A stretch of DNA of 64,000 bases from Argopecten irradians (Eukaryota; Mollusca; Bivalvia; Pectinida; Pectinidae). Position 1 is the first letter of the stretch. The number at the start of each line of letters is the position of its first letter. This document shows positions 40,945 to 53,690 of this stretch, in pieces. Made by a program: the position numbers and the translations under genes. The notes beneath the pieces were generated by a model that made no database searches, was not told where the DNA came from, and worked only from the letters and a program-made list of their open reading frames with translations. The DNA lies in the NCBI RefSeq assembly GCF_041381155.1, contig NC_091142.1:37249604-37313603 (forward strand). Direction: 5' to 3'.

Positions 40945-43900
40945 ATGTTTAAAGCCAAAGTTTTAGTAGTGGGTCCATGCCAGGTAAGTGGCGTTACCTT
41001 TTAAAGCGTCCTAAATATACGCTGCAGAACAGGGGAAATAACACATTTCTGTCGAGTGTCCCGACCAGGAATCGAACCGTGTCTATTCATTCCTCTGCTA
41101 GGCCTATGGCTTGATAAAACCAACGGCCCTACTGACAGTACCAACTTTGCGGGCAAATACTTCGTCATATCAGGTGATGAGAGACATATAGTATTTGTTT
41201 TGTAGAAGAACAGGTAAATACACATTCTCCGGTATGGAAATGTACGGCTCTAATACACATTCTCCGGTATGGAAATGTACGGCTCTACTAGTATACCGAC
41301 TGAGCCAAAGAAGCAAGCTCCGTCAGTAATTGGGATGTCGACGACGATTGACGTAACTCTGAACGACAGATTTCAGATAGATGGTCATTGGGAACGAAGT
41401 GGAGTTCTAGAAATCGAACTGCGGGAGTCAGGAATAATTGACGAAAAATCGTAATCCACGGCTCACGCTAGTCGTTTTGGTGTATAACTGTGAAGTACAA
41501 TTCATTTTCGGTTAGTCCCACCTTCTGCTGATTTTATACAGTATATAACATCACAAAATTCACAAAAGATGAAGTCATAGATCTTGAAACCACGGTATTG
41601 AATTTGACCTGATCTATGTAGAACGGTTACACACTTGCCTCCCTTTTACAGTCTTCGCCTTGAAGACTCAACACATAAAGCTTATCACAGTTGGTCACAT
41701 GCACCAAATGTAGTAGGAGCAGAAAAATGCACAGCAGACTGGGATTCAAACCCTGGACCCTCTGAATGCTCTACCAATTTAGCTACTTGGTCGCCGTCAA
41801 CCCAATCCAAAACACTTGGCTCTGTCTTTTTTTTTTAAAAGTGATATCCAATATCTCCATGAAACCTCAAACTACATGACTTTGCATTTGGTTATTTAGT
41901 TGAATGCCAGTGTAGAAGAACAGAAAAACACACATTCTCATCAAGTAATCCAAGCAAAATGTAAACATACATAGTACATCTGCGTGGTCTGTTTTATAAA
42001 CCAACAATCCAACAAACTGTAAGCCAAATTGATGCCATGTCTTATACTCTTTAAGTGTCTATAAAAACTATAAAAGTGTTGAGTAAATTATATGTAGGAA
42101 TTCCACTAGTTTGACCAGGGATTAAAGGGACAATTCACTCAGGCTAATTCTTTTACATAACCAAGAAGCAAAATATGATATAAATGTATTGTTCTGCATT
42201 TCTTATGAAAAGTATAACATAAAATATTGACAAATTCCACGTCATTTTTTAGTATTTTAATTGATACCGTTGTAATTACAAATCGTTGATCGATACAATT
42301 AATCAGGTACAATATGTATGCTGTACCCATACCCGAGCCAAAGTCATGCACGTTAAACAAATGGCAATATAACCAATGAGGAGGTGATAAAATGATTTTT
42401 AAGCAAGACAATTCACCTAATAAGGTAAACACACTACTGTCAGAGCGATTGGAGCAGTTCTAGACAAAAGTAGCATTATTCTACGAGCAATACAGTTTAA
42501 TCCTTAATAGTTTTATCCTTTATATCATAAATAGCTTTGTATTTGAGGAAGAAATCTTGATGTGGAGTGAAAGTAAATTTGATTAAGGTGATATCAGTGA
42601 CCATATTTCTCAGTATGAAATCAATTGACTAAAAGCTATGTTGTAAAACAATGTAGATCTGTATTATCAACTTTTGTTCCTTTCATTTCAGAGTGGTAAA
42701 ACAACAGTGTCTAATTTCCTAGCTGACGCTACAGATCAAGCTAGTGGAGAGTATCATCCCACACAAGGTTGTCGAATTGTAGAATTTGAATGTAACACAG
42801 GAGGTCGTCAAAATGTAGAGGTCGAGATGTGGGACTGTAGTGGTGACCGAAGGTTATGTGATAAAAAATGATAATAATCCTGCATGTGTATAAGCACCCA
42901 TCCTCGCCCTGTTTTTTAGGCCTATATTTAATTTACCTTAAATTGAAATCTTTATGGAATGCAAGCTGAAAATATGAACAACATAAAGTGTCTTTATTAT
43001 ATTTCATGACGAGTTGATTTGTAGGTTATTCTGTGCAATATCTTTTATGAAATGACTAAATTTGGACCCACTGAAATGCCCCTCATAGTCACCACCTCAT
43101 ATCTTTAAGCAATACAGGAATTTCCATTTTATATGTTCAGTCTGCCCAACATTGGAGGCTTTTTATCATGCTATTCAGTAAAATTCTCTCTCTACTGTTG
43201 TACTATTAAAACCAGAAATTGGTAACAACATATCATATAAAACACACTTATAACGAACATACTTACAACAAATTCAGGGTTTCTAACATAGTGACTTTCA
43301 TAGTGATTTTGTTGGTCCCCAGATATTTGTGGTAATTGTGTTTTACTGCATAGATGTATGCTCTAAATTATAGCATTACACTTTCATTGTTTATTCAATA
43401 TTCATGACATCAAATTTCTGATCCTTTATTTTAGATTTGAGACCTGTTGGCCAGCCATGGCTAAAGATACAAATGGTGTGCTATTTGTGTTCAATCCTGA
43501 TATGCCAAACCATGACAAAGATATGGAGGGGTGGTAAGTATCTAACCATGACATATATATGGAAGGGCTGTAAGTGTCTAACTATGACAAAGATATGGGT
43601 GGGTGGTAAGTGTCTTACTATGACAAAGATATGGAGGGGTGGTAAGTGTCTAACTATGATAAAGATATGGAGGGGTGGTAAGTGTCTAACTATGATAAAG
43701 ATATGGAGGGGTGGTAAGTGTCTAACTATGATAAAGATATGGAGGGGTGGTAAGTGTCTAAATATGACAAAGATATGGAGGGGTGGTAAGTGTCTTACTA
43801 TGACAAAGATATGGAGGGGTGGTAATGTTGTTTAACTATGATAAAGATGTGGAGGGGTGGTAAGTGTCTAACTATGATAAAGATATGGAGGGGTGGTAAG

Positions 43901-46900
43901 TTTTTTACTATGGCAAAATATATGGAGGGGTGGTAAGTGTGTCTAACTATGACAAAGATATGGAGGGGTGGTAAGTGTCTAACTATGAAAAAGATATGGA
44001 TGGGTGGTAAGTGTCTAACTATGATAAAGATATGGAGGGGTGGTAAGTGTCTAACTATGATAAAGATATGGAGGGGTGGTAAGTGTCTAACTATGATAAA
44101 GATATGGAGGGGTGGTAAGTGTACTATAATACTATGACAAAGAAAAGATTGGGGTGGTAAGTGTCTAACTATGACAAAGATATGGAGGGGTGGTATTAGT
44201 GTCTAACTATGATAAAGATGTGGAGGGGTGGTAAGTGTCTAACTATGACAAAGATATGGAGGGGTGGTAAGTGTCTTACTATGACAAAGATATGGAGGGG
44301 TGGTAAGTGTCTAACTATGATAAAGATGTGGAGGGGTGGTAAGTGTCTAACTATGAAAAAGATATGGAGGGGTGGTAAGTGTCTAACTATGATAAAGATA
44401 TGGAGGGGTGGTAAGTGTTTAACTATGATAAAGATATGGAGGGGTGGTAAGTGTCTAACTATGATAAAGATATGGAGGGGTGGTAAGTGTTTAACTATGA
44501 CAAAGATATGGAGGGGTGGTAAGTGTCTAACTATGACAAAGATATGGAGGGGTGGTAAGTGTCTAACTATGATAAAGATATGGAGGGGTGGTAAGTGTCT
44601 AACTATGACAAAGATATGGAGGGGTGGTAAGTGTCTAACTATGACAAAGATATGGAGGGGTGGTAAGTGTCTAACTATGACAAAGATATATGGTAACTAT
44701 AAAGATAGGAGGGGTGGTAAGTGTCTAACTATGACAAAGATATGGAGGGGTGGTAAGTGTCTAACTATGACAAAGATATGGAGGGGTGGTAAGTGTTTAA
44801 CTATGACAAAGATATGGAGGGGTGGTAAGTGTCTAACTATGACAAAGATATGGAGGGGTGGTAAGTGTCTAACTATGACAAAGATATGGAGGGGTGGTAA
44901 GTGTTCTAACTATGAAAAGATATGGAGGGTGGTAAGTGTCTAACTATGACAAAGATATGGAGGGGTGGTAAGTGTCTAACTATGACAAAGATATGGAGGG
45001 GTGGTAAGTGTCTAACTATGACAAAGATATGGAGGGGTGGTAAGTGTCTAACTATGACAAAGATATGGAGGGGTGGTAAGTGTCTAACTATGACAAAGAT
45101 ATGGAGGGGTGGTAAGTGTCTAACTATGACAAAGATATGGAGGGGTGGTAAGTGTCTAACTATGATAAAGATATGGAGGGGTGGTAAGTGTCTAACTATG
45201 ATAAAGATATGGAGGGGTGGTAAGTGTCTAACTATGATAAAGATATGGAGGGGTGGTAAGTGTCTAACTATGACAAAGATATGGAGGGGTGGTAAGTGTT
45301 TAACTATGATAAAGATATGGAGGGGTGGTAAGTGTCTAACTATGACAAAGATATGGAGGGGTGGTAAGTGTCTAACTATGACAAAGATATGGAGGGGTGG
45401 TAAGTGTCTAACTATGACAAAGATATGGAGGGGTGGTAAGTGTCTAACTATGACAAAGATATGGAGGGGTGGTAAGTGTTTAACTATGATAAAGATATGG
45501 AGGGGTGGTAAGTGTCTAACTATGACAAAGATATGGAGGGGTGGTAAGTGTCTAACTATGATAAAGATATGGAGGGGTGGTAAGTGTCTAACTATGAAAA
45601 GATATGGGGGTGGTAAGTGTCTAACTATGACAAAGATATGGAGGGGTGGTAAGTGTCTAACTATGAAAAGATATGGAGGGGTGGTAGTGTCTACTATGCT
45701 AATATGAAAAGATATGGAGGGGTGGTAAGTGTCTTAACTATGATAAAGATATGGAGGGGTGGTAAGTGTCTAACTATGACAAAGATATGGAGGGGTGGTA
45801 AGTGTCTAACTATGACAAAGATATGGAGGGGTGGTAAGTGTCTAACTATGACAAAGATATGGAGGGTGGTAATGGGTGGTAATTGTAGTAACTATGAAAA
45901 AGATATGGATGGGTGGTAAGTGTCTAACTATGATAAAAGATATGGAGGGGTGGTAAGTGTCTAACTATGAAAAGATATGGAGGGGTGGTAAGTGTCTAAC
46001 TATGACAAAGATATGGAGGGGTGGTAAGTGTCTAATGAAAAGATAGGGGGTAAGTGTCTAACTATGACAAAGATATGGAGGGGTGGTAAGTGTCTAACTA
46101 TGACAAAGATATGGAGGGGTGGTAAGTGTCTAACTATGAAAAGATATGGAGGGGTGGTAAGTGTCTAACTATGATAAAGATATGGAGGGGTGGTAAGTGT
46201 CTAACTATGATAAAGATATGGAGGGGTGGTAAGTGTCTTACTATGGCAAATATATGGATGGGTGGTAAGTGTCTAACTATGATAAAGATATGGAGGGGTG
46301 GTAAGTGTCTAACTATGACAAAGATATGGAGGGGTGGTAAGTGTCTAACTATGATAAAGATATGGAGGGGTGGTAAGTGTCTAACTATGACAAAGATATG
46401 GAGGGGTGGTAAGTGTCTAACTATGACAAAGATATGGAGGGGTGGTAAGTGTCTAACTATGATAAAGATATGGAGGTGAGGGTAAGTGTCTAACTATGAC
46501 AAAGATATGGAGGGGTGGTAAGTGTTTAACTATGATAAAGATATGGAGGGGTGGTAAGTGTCTAACTATGACAAAGATATGGAGGGGTGGTAAGTGTCTA
46601 ACTATGATAAAGATATGGAGGGGTGGTAAGTGTCTAACTATGATAAAGATATGGAGGGGTGGTAAGTGTCTAACTATGACAAAGATATGGAGGGGTGGTA
46701 AGTGTCTAACTATGATAAAGATATGGAGGGGTGGTAAGTGTCTAACTATGATAAAGATGTGGAGGGGTGGTAAGTGTCTAACTATGATAAAGATATGGAG
46801 GGGTGGTAAGTGTCTAACTATGATAAAGATGTGGTTGGGTGGTAAGTATCTAACTTCATACTGTATATGACAAAGATATGGAGGGGTAAACCAATATGTA

Positions 46901-47539
46901 TGTAACCGTGATTTTAAGCATCCTCTTACTTGAAATTATAAACGTGTTTTCTTTCCCATAGGTATGACTATTTTGTGACACAACAAAATTTGAAGGATAG
47001 TCAATGTCTAGTATTTGCTCATCATAAGCCTGGTGCAAATGAAAGAGAAAGATCTCAGCTCAGTAAGTATTTAAGTATCACAATGAAATGCTTGGAATAT
47101 GGGAATGTTCTTGTCCTTCCTTTGGTGATTTAGAGCGGGGAGAGAGCTGAAATCTCGTTTAGTAAAGACGTCATGTAAAACAGTTCATTTTGACCAACTG
47201 CCTTATATTAAACACTAGGTGAACTGAACCTGCCTTTCGACTGTTGGTATTGTCTCTTCTATTTTATTTTGATATAACAAATTGTTCTTACGCATCGACA
47301 TGTCATAGAGATTGATACATATGAATTAATTTGATACAGCGTTAGAAGTTTGTGTTTTACTTGACTGTATCCTAACACTTGTTACAGGTGATACGTTTGC
47401 TAACATACAGATGGTACCTACCAACATTGAAGACGACGCCGATGACGTTAGGAACCACTTCAACAACTATCTCTCTCGTATCATATCTGCATTGTCAGAC
47501 AATCGGGATAAAGAAGAACTCAGTATTATGAATAATTGA
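40945..47539 (+). CDS. IFT22: intraflagellar transport protein 22 / Rab-like 5 GTPase
   Basis: Five exons: 40945-40983, 42692-42852, 43435-43533, 46962-47062 and 47388-47539 (stop TGA). Phases agree and the product is 183 aa (human 185). The P-loop GPCQSGKTTVSNFL spans the exon 1/2 junction; WDCSGD is the G3-like region; exon 3 encodes RFETCWPAMAKDTNGVLFVF; exon 4 encodes CLVFAHHKPG; exon 5 ends NRDKEELSIMNN, family-typical. IFT22 is an atypical small GTPase of the IFT-B complex at the ciliary base and axoneme. The exon 3 donor (GGGGTG|GTAAGTAT) is the founding unit of the 3.4-kb array filling intron 3. A TTTCCGGT (ETS-like) motif lies at about 40848 upstream of the ATG. Confidence 0.96.
41020..41135 (-). 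mobile_element. tRNA-derived SINE fragment in IFT22 intron 1
   Basis: On the minus strand: TAGGCCTAGCAGAGG (A-box-like) followed by CGGTTCGATTCCTGGTC (B box), spaced about as in a tRNA. No tRNA cloverleaf is supported, so it is a SINE head. Confidence 0.6.
41220..41292. repeat. 35-bp direct duplication
   Basis: ACACATTCTCCGGTATGGAA with its following ATGTACGGCTCTA occurs twice in tandem. Confidence 0.9.
41685..41802 (-). mobile_element. tRNA-derived SINE in IFT22 intron 1
   Basis: On the minus strand: TAGCTAAATTGGTAGAGC (A box) and CCAGGGTTTGAATCCCAG (B box). A 3' body of about 80 bp follows to 41640. Interpreted as a SINE rather than a tRNA gene because the stems between the boxes do not pair convincingly. 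Confidence 0.6.
42126..42485. mobile_element. TTAA MITE, AGGGACAATTCA family, copy 3 (truncated)
   Basis: TTAA at 42122-42125, then AGGGACAATTCACTCAGGC and a body aligned to copies 1 and 2. The right terminus is lost. Confidence 0.75.
43509..46880. repeat. 36-bp minisatellite derived from IFT22 exon 3 / splice donor
   Basis: About 93 tandem units of 36 bp. The first unit straddles the exon 3 boundary: AACCATGACAAAGATATGGA then GGGGTG|GTAAGTATCT. It encodes NHDKDMEGW and supplies the true donor. Unit 2 (43545) still has AACCATGAC; later units have AACTATGA(C/T)AAAGATATGG and GGGGTGGTAAGTGT. Each unit also has CTAAC, a good branch-point match. Some units have small indels. Long plus-strand frames (up to 261 codons of a 12-residue repeat) are by-products. 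In the IFT22 frame every retained unit reads TGG TAA, a stop. Confidence 0.97.
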
Positions 47540-48876
47540 TGTTTACTATTTATTTTGAATGACTGATCTATTTATTGTTGTAGTTACAAAATAATTTTTT
47601 TTGTATCCACAAAATAACTAATTTGCCTGCTTTTCAGAAAAGGGAAGATTATCCGTCCATTCTTCATTAGTTATTCAAGGATATAATCTAGGTGATTTCA
47701 CTTGAATTCTCTTGTATGGATTGTCGGCATATAATTCTTTAGTAAAGATATGGAAATTTTGATAACAAACTTGAGTTACTTCCCCTTATCATTTTTTTTT
47801 GTGCTGAAATAATATGAATTGTTATGCCTGTCCTTATTTTGCAAAGCTATGCCTGACTACTGATTTTTTCTGTTCTTATTCAGAACTAAGAGGATATTTC
47901 TCACAGAAATCATTGGTCTTGGAAATGAAAATATTTTAAGTTACTAAATGAAAGGATCACACTCCCCTGTGATCGATCTTAAGATATTATAAGAGAGGCA
48001 GGCATAACAGATATAGATGTATCATTTACATTATAATCAGCATGCATTGCTACACACTTCTATTCTGTTTAGTGGTGTTGTCTTACATGTAGAAAAAAAA
48101 TCATTAATTGTTAGAACAATGGACCAAGAGGGAGAAAAATGTGATTGTAATTTTTGTTTACGTGGTAAGATTGCCTTGTCTGTGAAGGTCTGGAACCTGA
48201 ATACCTAAGAAAATTTTGTCATAATGTTGGTTGTTAAATGATTACTACCTTAACCTATTTGTTATGAGTTGATGTAAATGTAGTTTTCATTTAAAAGGTA
48301 AATAGACTTTGTGATAAACCTGAATGATGTCATACAAGTCTGTTGAATATACCTTTGATAGTAGGAACCATCTATACTTGTTTGGGAGATATCCGTGTGT
48401 TGGGACTTTACACAAAGCCCTAGAAGCCCTCATAGAAAAATCATCATTTTATTTGAAGGCTTTATTAATATTCTTACCTTGAATATTGCCTATAAGAAAA
48501 ATGGTCTGATTCTATATGAATCACAAATTATTATATTAAAATGTGAAAATGATCAAAACTTGTTGATCTTTTTTTCCCTATCACACCTGAATGCTTTCCC
48601 TATAAGTTCCTTGATGCATTTTAAACATTCATCAGTGAGAATAGCTCAGAAGGCTTGCCAATTCATTAAAAAAAGAGCTACAGACTAGTACAAAGTGTGA
48701 AAATATTACTTGTGGCTGCTTTAGTACGAGTTAATATTTTAAACATGAAAATGATTGACAAAGATATAAATGTACATGTATTGGTTTTCTGGGTCATTTT
48801 AGTAGATATTACTTGGTACCAAGGATTTATAAGTGAAATATTCTTGATGGTACCAAAAAAAATGGGTCGATTAGTG
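47540..48876. other. IFT22 3' flank
   Basis: Probably the IFT22 3' UTR and AT-rich intergenic sequence. No second gene is recognised; frames at 48017-48921 show no domain I know. Confidence 0.4.
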
Positions 48877-49874
48877 TTAAAGGCTCACTACCTTTCCAGA
48901 GCAAAACATAAAAGTTTTTAGGTCACCTGAGACGAAGTCTCAAGTGACCTATTCTAATCGCCTTTTGTCCGTCGTCGTGCGTCGTCCGTCGTGCGTCGTG
49001 CGTCGTCCGTCGTATGTCCGTAAACAATTTACATTTTCAACTTCTTCTCCAAAACTGCTGAAGCAATTTCAATGAAATTTTGCACAAACCTTCTAAGGCA
49101 TAAGGCCAATCAAAATTGTGAATTATATGGTCCCCACCCCCCAGGGAGCTATGGGAGGGGCTAAAAGGGGTAAAATTGACTAAAATTTCAAAAATCTTCT
49201 TCTCCACTCACAGATGTGATGGAATTAAATACTCTTCATAGATAGAAAGGTCCTAAGGTCCTTTACAAAAATTGTGAATTATATGACCCTGGGGTCTCAG
49301 GTTTCCCCCTGGGGAGGGGGTTAAGTTTACTATAGTTTATATTGGGAAAACACATTTTTGAGTATTATTTGATCATTTGTAATAGGAAATGAGTCAAATA
49401 TTGTCAGAATTATCCGTATGAGATGGCCATTGAATCCTATTATTTTTTGTAATTTTTTATTTTTTCAAATTTTGTAACACATTTGACATGACAAACGAGG
49501 ACACTTTCATTCTTCACATACACACACATACACCTTATACTATCAAATATACACACAGAGAGACGAAAGACAAAAAAACAACAGAAAAGAAAAACAAAGA
49601 GAAGGGAAAGAAAGATAGAGAGATAGAGAAAAAAAAAGATAGATAAAGGGGAGGGATAGACAGAGAGATGGTATTTAGAGTGGCACGTACAGTAAGTGAA
49701 GATCGAAGAAATAAAAAGTTATATCGGCAAAAACAAAAAAATGATAATAATGAAAAAAAAATAGATAATTAGAAACAAAGAACAAAAAAAAATCTAAATA
49801 TATCCAAAAAAAAATGTATACATCTATGATAATCATATTGCGAGTATTTCAAGGTGAGGTGTACGAATAAAAGA

Positions 49875-52800
49875 TTAAAGTTTAGCTATTTTTTCCCATT
49901 TTTTCCAGTCTTTCTCAAATTTAATTTTTGCTCTTTCTCCTTGGCTGTAAGCTATATATTTCTGAGTATTATAATAATCTTTTAAAATATTGACAAGACC
50001 ATTAGTGCTGAGTGACTTATGGAGACATCTCATTCTATAAATATACTGTTTTATAACTAGCAGAATTTCATTGTCAGCTTTGAAGGAAATGGAGTTGGAG
50101 GAATGTAGACCAAAAATAAAAGTTTGTTTATTGAAACCAAGAGGAATGAATAAAACATCAAGTAGAGCTGTGAAACAATCTAAAAGATTTTGTACTTCTT
50201 TACACTCCCATAAAATATGAGTTATTGTTTCATTTTCAGAATTACATAAATTACAGTAAGGAGAAACAGAAAGATGTGCTTTAAAAAGAAAAGTGTTTGT
50301 TGTTAAGATGTGGTGATTTATTCTGAACTGTAGCCACTGTAACTTTGTGTTCTTAGTAATATGGAATGGAATTTTGTAAATTTGAGACCAAGTTGCATCA
50401 TCAAGATCAAAGTCTTTGTTCCACTTAACTTTACCAGAAGGCACAGCTTCGTTATGTATTAAAATATTATAAAAATCTTTAGTACCTTTTCTTTCCTTTA
50501 GAAAATATTCAACGCTAATTGGTACAAATGGATACTGAAGTTTTGATTGAGGAATTACAGCCGATGATAAGAACTTTTTAACAGCCGATATGATACTATG
50601 ATAATGAAGAAAGTTGGTATTTACATTGTACCTGTGAAGAAACTCATTGAAAGTGTAAAAACTCTTTGTAGTACTGTCTCTTAATAGATCATTGATTGTA
50701 ATAACATTTTTTTCAAAAAGATTTTTATCATAAATGAACTTCTTATCAACAGTTATATTTTTATTAAACCAAATAGGGGTTTTCAGAATAGATACCTCTG
50801 TAGTAGTGTTCTTATCATTCATCTTGATCAGTGCATTCCATGCTTTAAAAACATCAATCCAAAATTTATTGGACATTTTTTTCTGGCAAATTTGTAAATA
50901 TTCATTTCCACCATTAACTAAAATATCTACATTTACCAAACTCTTAAAAACAATTTGCCATTTAGCTGTAGTTTGAAAAAATCTTCGAATCCAACCAAGT
51001 TTTAAAGAACACAAGTAAGCTTTCAAATTAATCATTTTCAGGCCACCATTTAAAAAATCTTTAATAATTACATCCCTTTTAACTTTATCAACCTTGCTGT
51101 TCCATAAAAATTCAAAGATAGTGGTATTCAATTTTGAGATAAATGATTCATCAGGATTTGGCAATGCCATAAACAAATGATTAAATTGTGAGATCAGTAA
51201 GGATTTGATTATCTGAATTCGTCCTATTGGAGTAAGTGATCTTCTTTTCCAAGTTTGTATCAAAGACTTCAGTTTTATCAATTTTTTGTCATAGTTCATT
51301 TTTGGCATCTCATGTAAGTTAACATGGAAGTCAATACCTAATAGAGTAAATCTCTGTTTGCCCCACTGTAAGTTCAACTCTGGGAGATAAGTGTCTTCAG
51401 AGAATTTCTTACTGCCAATCCAAATTACATTTGTTTTAGAGACATTCATTTTTAAACCAGATATTCGTTTATAAAAATTAAGTTCAGTAATGGATTCTTT
51501 TAGTGATTGTTCTGAACCATCAAGAGCGAGAGAAGAATCATCAGCATATTGTGACAGAAGAAGAGGACAATTATTAATTTCAATACCTTTGATATTACTA
51601 TTCTGTCTTAATCTTAAAGCTAAAATTTCAGCACAAAGGATAAAAATGTAAGGTGCAATAGGGTCCCCCTGCCGACAGCCTCTTTGTACCTTAAAAAAAG
51701 TTGAAAGATTTCCACCCTGATTGATTGTTGCACTAACATTACTATGGAAAACTTTTACCCAATTTATAATATCTGAGCCAAAACCAAAAAATTTAAAGAC
51801 CTTTTCAATGAAATTCCAAGACACTGAATCAAAAGCTTTCTCAAAATCAATTAACAAAAGCATTCCAGGAATATTTTTTTCTTCTGTGAATTGCATTAAA
51901 TCATAAATCAGCCTTGTGTTTTCCCCAATAAAACGTCCCGCAAGAAAACCAGTTTGATCTTTATCTATAATCTTATCTAATACAGTTTTTATTCTACGAG
52001 TTATTGTACCTGAGGCAATTTTATAGACAACAGTGAGCAGAGTGATAGGTCTCCAGTTTTTGATGAAGTGTCTTGGTTTATCTCCCTTAGGTATACAAGT
52101 TATAATTCCACGTCGTTGAGAAATAGAAAATTCACCATCATAAAACCCAGAATTGATTGATCTAACAACAAAGTTACCTAAAAATTTCCAAAAACATTTA
52201 AAAAATTCAACTGTAAAACCATCAATACCAGGACTTTTGTTATTTTTCATGTTTTTCAAAGTTACCCCTGCTTCGTGTAAAGTAATTAATCCTTCCAATT
52301 TTTCTGAGTCATTTTTATTAATTTTGCAAACATCATAATCTTTAAATACATCATTTAAATCAATATCTTCCAAATCAAAATCAGGGCTGTAGAGATTTTT
52401 ATAAAAATTTTGAACCTCATGTAGAATTTCTTCTTGCTGTGTAATAACCTTTCCATCATCCAATTGAAGTTTTGGTATTATTTTAGAAGTGTAGTTCCTA
52501 TTTTCTAAGTTAAAAAAATAATTTGTGGGTTTTTCACCTTCCTCAATCCATTTAGCTTTAGATCTTATTAGACTGCCCTTAACTTTTTGTTCTCTTATTT
52601 TCTCTAATTCTTTCTTTTTTGCTTCAAGCTGAACTAAATTAATATTATTTTCCTGCTCAAGTTTCATGATATCATTCTTAAGTTCATCTTCAATTAAATT
52701 TTTCTGTTTTTTCAAGTGAGATGAGTATGATATTGTTTTACCCCTAATGTGTGCAAGCAGAATCTCAAGAAAAGTAGGATCAGAAATAGAAAGTTGAATA

Positions 52801-53690
52801 TTCTTATCTTCTATAATGTTGATGTTATCTAAGTTATAAACTGGAAGACAAAACATTGTCTTATACTCTGTAATACATTCTTTTACTAATTCTAGATAGT
52901 TCAAGTCTTGTAATAAACTATTATTGAATTTCCAAACACCTTTTCCTGCCTTGAAATCTGTTAGTTTTAGAGATATACTAGGGAAAGAGTGGTCTGACCT
53001 GTAGCCAGGCTCAATATTTGACTTAACTACACTGGAGAGAAGATTATCTGAAATGAGGAAAAAATCAAGACGAGCCTGTTTAAGCGGATTACTTTTTCTC
53101 CATGTGTATCTTTTCAAGTTTTCATGATGCTCCCTATAAATATCAATAAGTGCAAAATTCTCTATAATTTCCAATACCTTATCTCTGGCTTTATAATTAT
53201 TAATTTTCTTATAGCTATTATCATAATCTTTTTCTGGATCTAAAACCAAATTGAAATCTCCACAGACAATAACATCGTTATTTCCAAATTCTTCTATAGT
53301 TTCAGTCAAAATATTATAAAAATCTGGATTGTCATCATTGGGACCATACAAGCTGATAAGTGTGACGTTATGAGATTCTAATTGAATTTCAATTGCTATA
53401 AAATTACCATCAGGCTCACCCCCTTTTTTCACTTTGATAACTTTGAACTCAAAATTGTTTCTAAACAAAATGGCCACACCCCTGGAATTGGATTTAAAGG
53501 AATTAAAGAAACACTGAAAACCCCATTCATTTCTAATAACATTTTCATTTTCTTTTGTGAAATGTGTGTCCTGTAAACATATAATGTTAGTTTTCAAAAC
53601 TCTAAAATAAGAGAAAAGATCTTTGCGTTTTAGTTTTTCACCTAAACCACGACAATTTGCCGATATAATAGAAATATTATTATCTGTCAT
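49875..53690 (-). CDS. LINE ORF2: endonuclease, reverse transcriptase, zinc knuckle
   Basis: 1271 aa from the ATG at 53690 (MTDNNISIISANCRGLG), chosen because the endonuclease fold starts there; the frame stays open upstream to 53855. An APE-type endonuclease occupies about residues 1-245: SANCRGL, QDTH (~39), LYGPND, GDFNLVLD (~143), ARLDFFLIS, YRSDHS (~231). The reverse transcriptase spans about 440-800: NNKSPGIDGF, LLIDFEKAFDS (~613), GCRQGDPIAPY and the catalytic QYADDSSL (~715). A CCHC-like knuckle, CNLCNSENETITHILWEC, is near 1143. All expected catalytic residues are visible, so the enzyme is probably functional: target nicking and primed reverse transcription. The clade call (L1/Tx1 group) rests on the two-ORF layout and the QDTH/YADD motifs. 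Confidence 0.93.
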   Translation of the reverse strand: MTDNNISIISANCRGLGEKLKRKDLFSYFRVLKTNIICLQDTHFTKENENVIRNEWGFQCFFNSFKSNSRGVAILFRNNFEFKVIKVKKGGEPDGNFIAIEIQLESHNVTLISLYGPNDDNPDFYNILTETIEEFGNNDVIVCGDFNLVLDPEKDYDNSYKKINNYKARDKVLEIIENFALIDIYREHHENLKRYTWRKSNPLKQARLDFFLISDNLLSSVVKSNIEPGYRSDHSFPSISLKLTDFKAGKGVWKFNNSLLQDLNYLELVKECITEYKTMFCLPVYNLDNINIIEDKNIQLSISDPTFLEILLAHIRGKTISYSSHLKKQKNLIEDELKNDIMKLEQENNINLVQLEAKKKELEKIREQKVKGSLIRSKAKWIEEGEKPTNYFFNLENRNYTSKIIPKLQLDDGKVITQQEEILHEVQNFYKNLYSPDFDLEDIDLNDVFKDYDVCKINKNDSEKLEGLITLHEAGVTLKNMKNNKSPGIDGFTVEFFKCFWKFLGNFVVRSINSGFYDGEFSISQRRGIITCIPKGDKPRHFIKNWRPITLLTVVYKIASGTITRRIKTVLDKIIDKDQTGFLAGRFIGENTRLIYDLMQFTEEKNIPGMLLLIDFEKAFDSVSWNFIEKVFKFFGFGSDIINWVKVFHSNVSATINQGGNLSTFFKVQRGCRQGDPIAPYIFILCAEILALRLRQNSNIKGIEINNCPLLLSQYADDSSLALDGSEQSLKESITELNFYKRISGLKMNVSKTNVIWIGSKKFSEDTYLPELNLQWGKQRFTLLGIDFHVNLHEMPKMNYDKKLIKLKSLIQTWKRRSLTPIGRIQIIKSLLISQFNHLFMALPNPDESFISKLNTTIFEFLWNSKVDKVKRDVIIKDFLNGGLKMINLKAYLCSLKLGWIRRFFQTTAKWQIVFKSLVNVDILVNGGNEYLQICQKKMSNKFWIDVFKAWNALIKMNDKNTTTEVSILKTPIWFNKNITVDKKFIYDKNLFEKNVITINDLLRDSTTKSFYTFNEFLHRYNVNTNFLHYHSIISAVKKFLSSAVIPQSKLQYPFVPISVEYFLKERKGTKDFYNILIHNEAVPSGKVKWNKDFDLDDATWSQIYKIPFHITKNTKLQWLQFRINHHILTTNTFLFKAHLSVSPYCNLCNSENETITHILWECKEVQNLLDCFTALLDVLFIPLGFNKQTFIFGLHSSNSISFKADNEILLVIKQYIYRMRCLHKSLSTNGLVNILKDYYNTQKYIAYSQGERAKIKFEKDWKKWEKIAKL

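Noticed and set aside
43437-46870. Long plus-strand frames of a 12-residue repeat (up to 261 codons)
   Set aside because: The unit is 36 bp, so all frames repeat without new stops. They are intronic minisatellite sequence of IFT22, with codon content fixed by the splice-donor unit.
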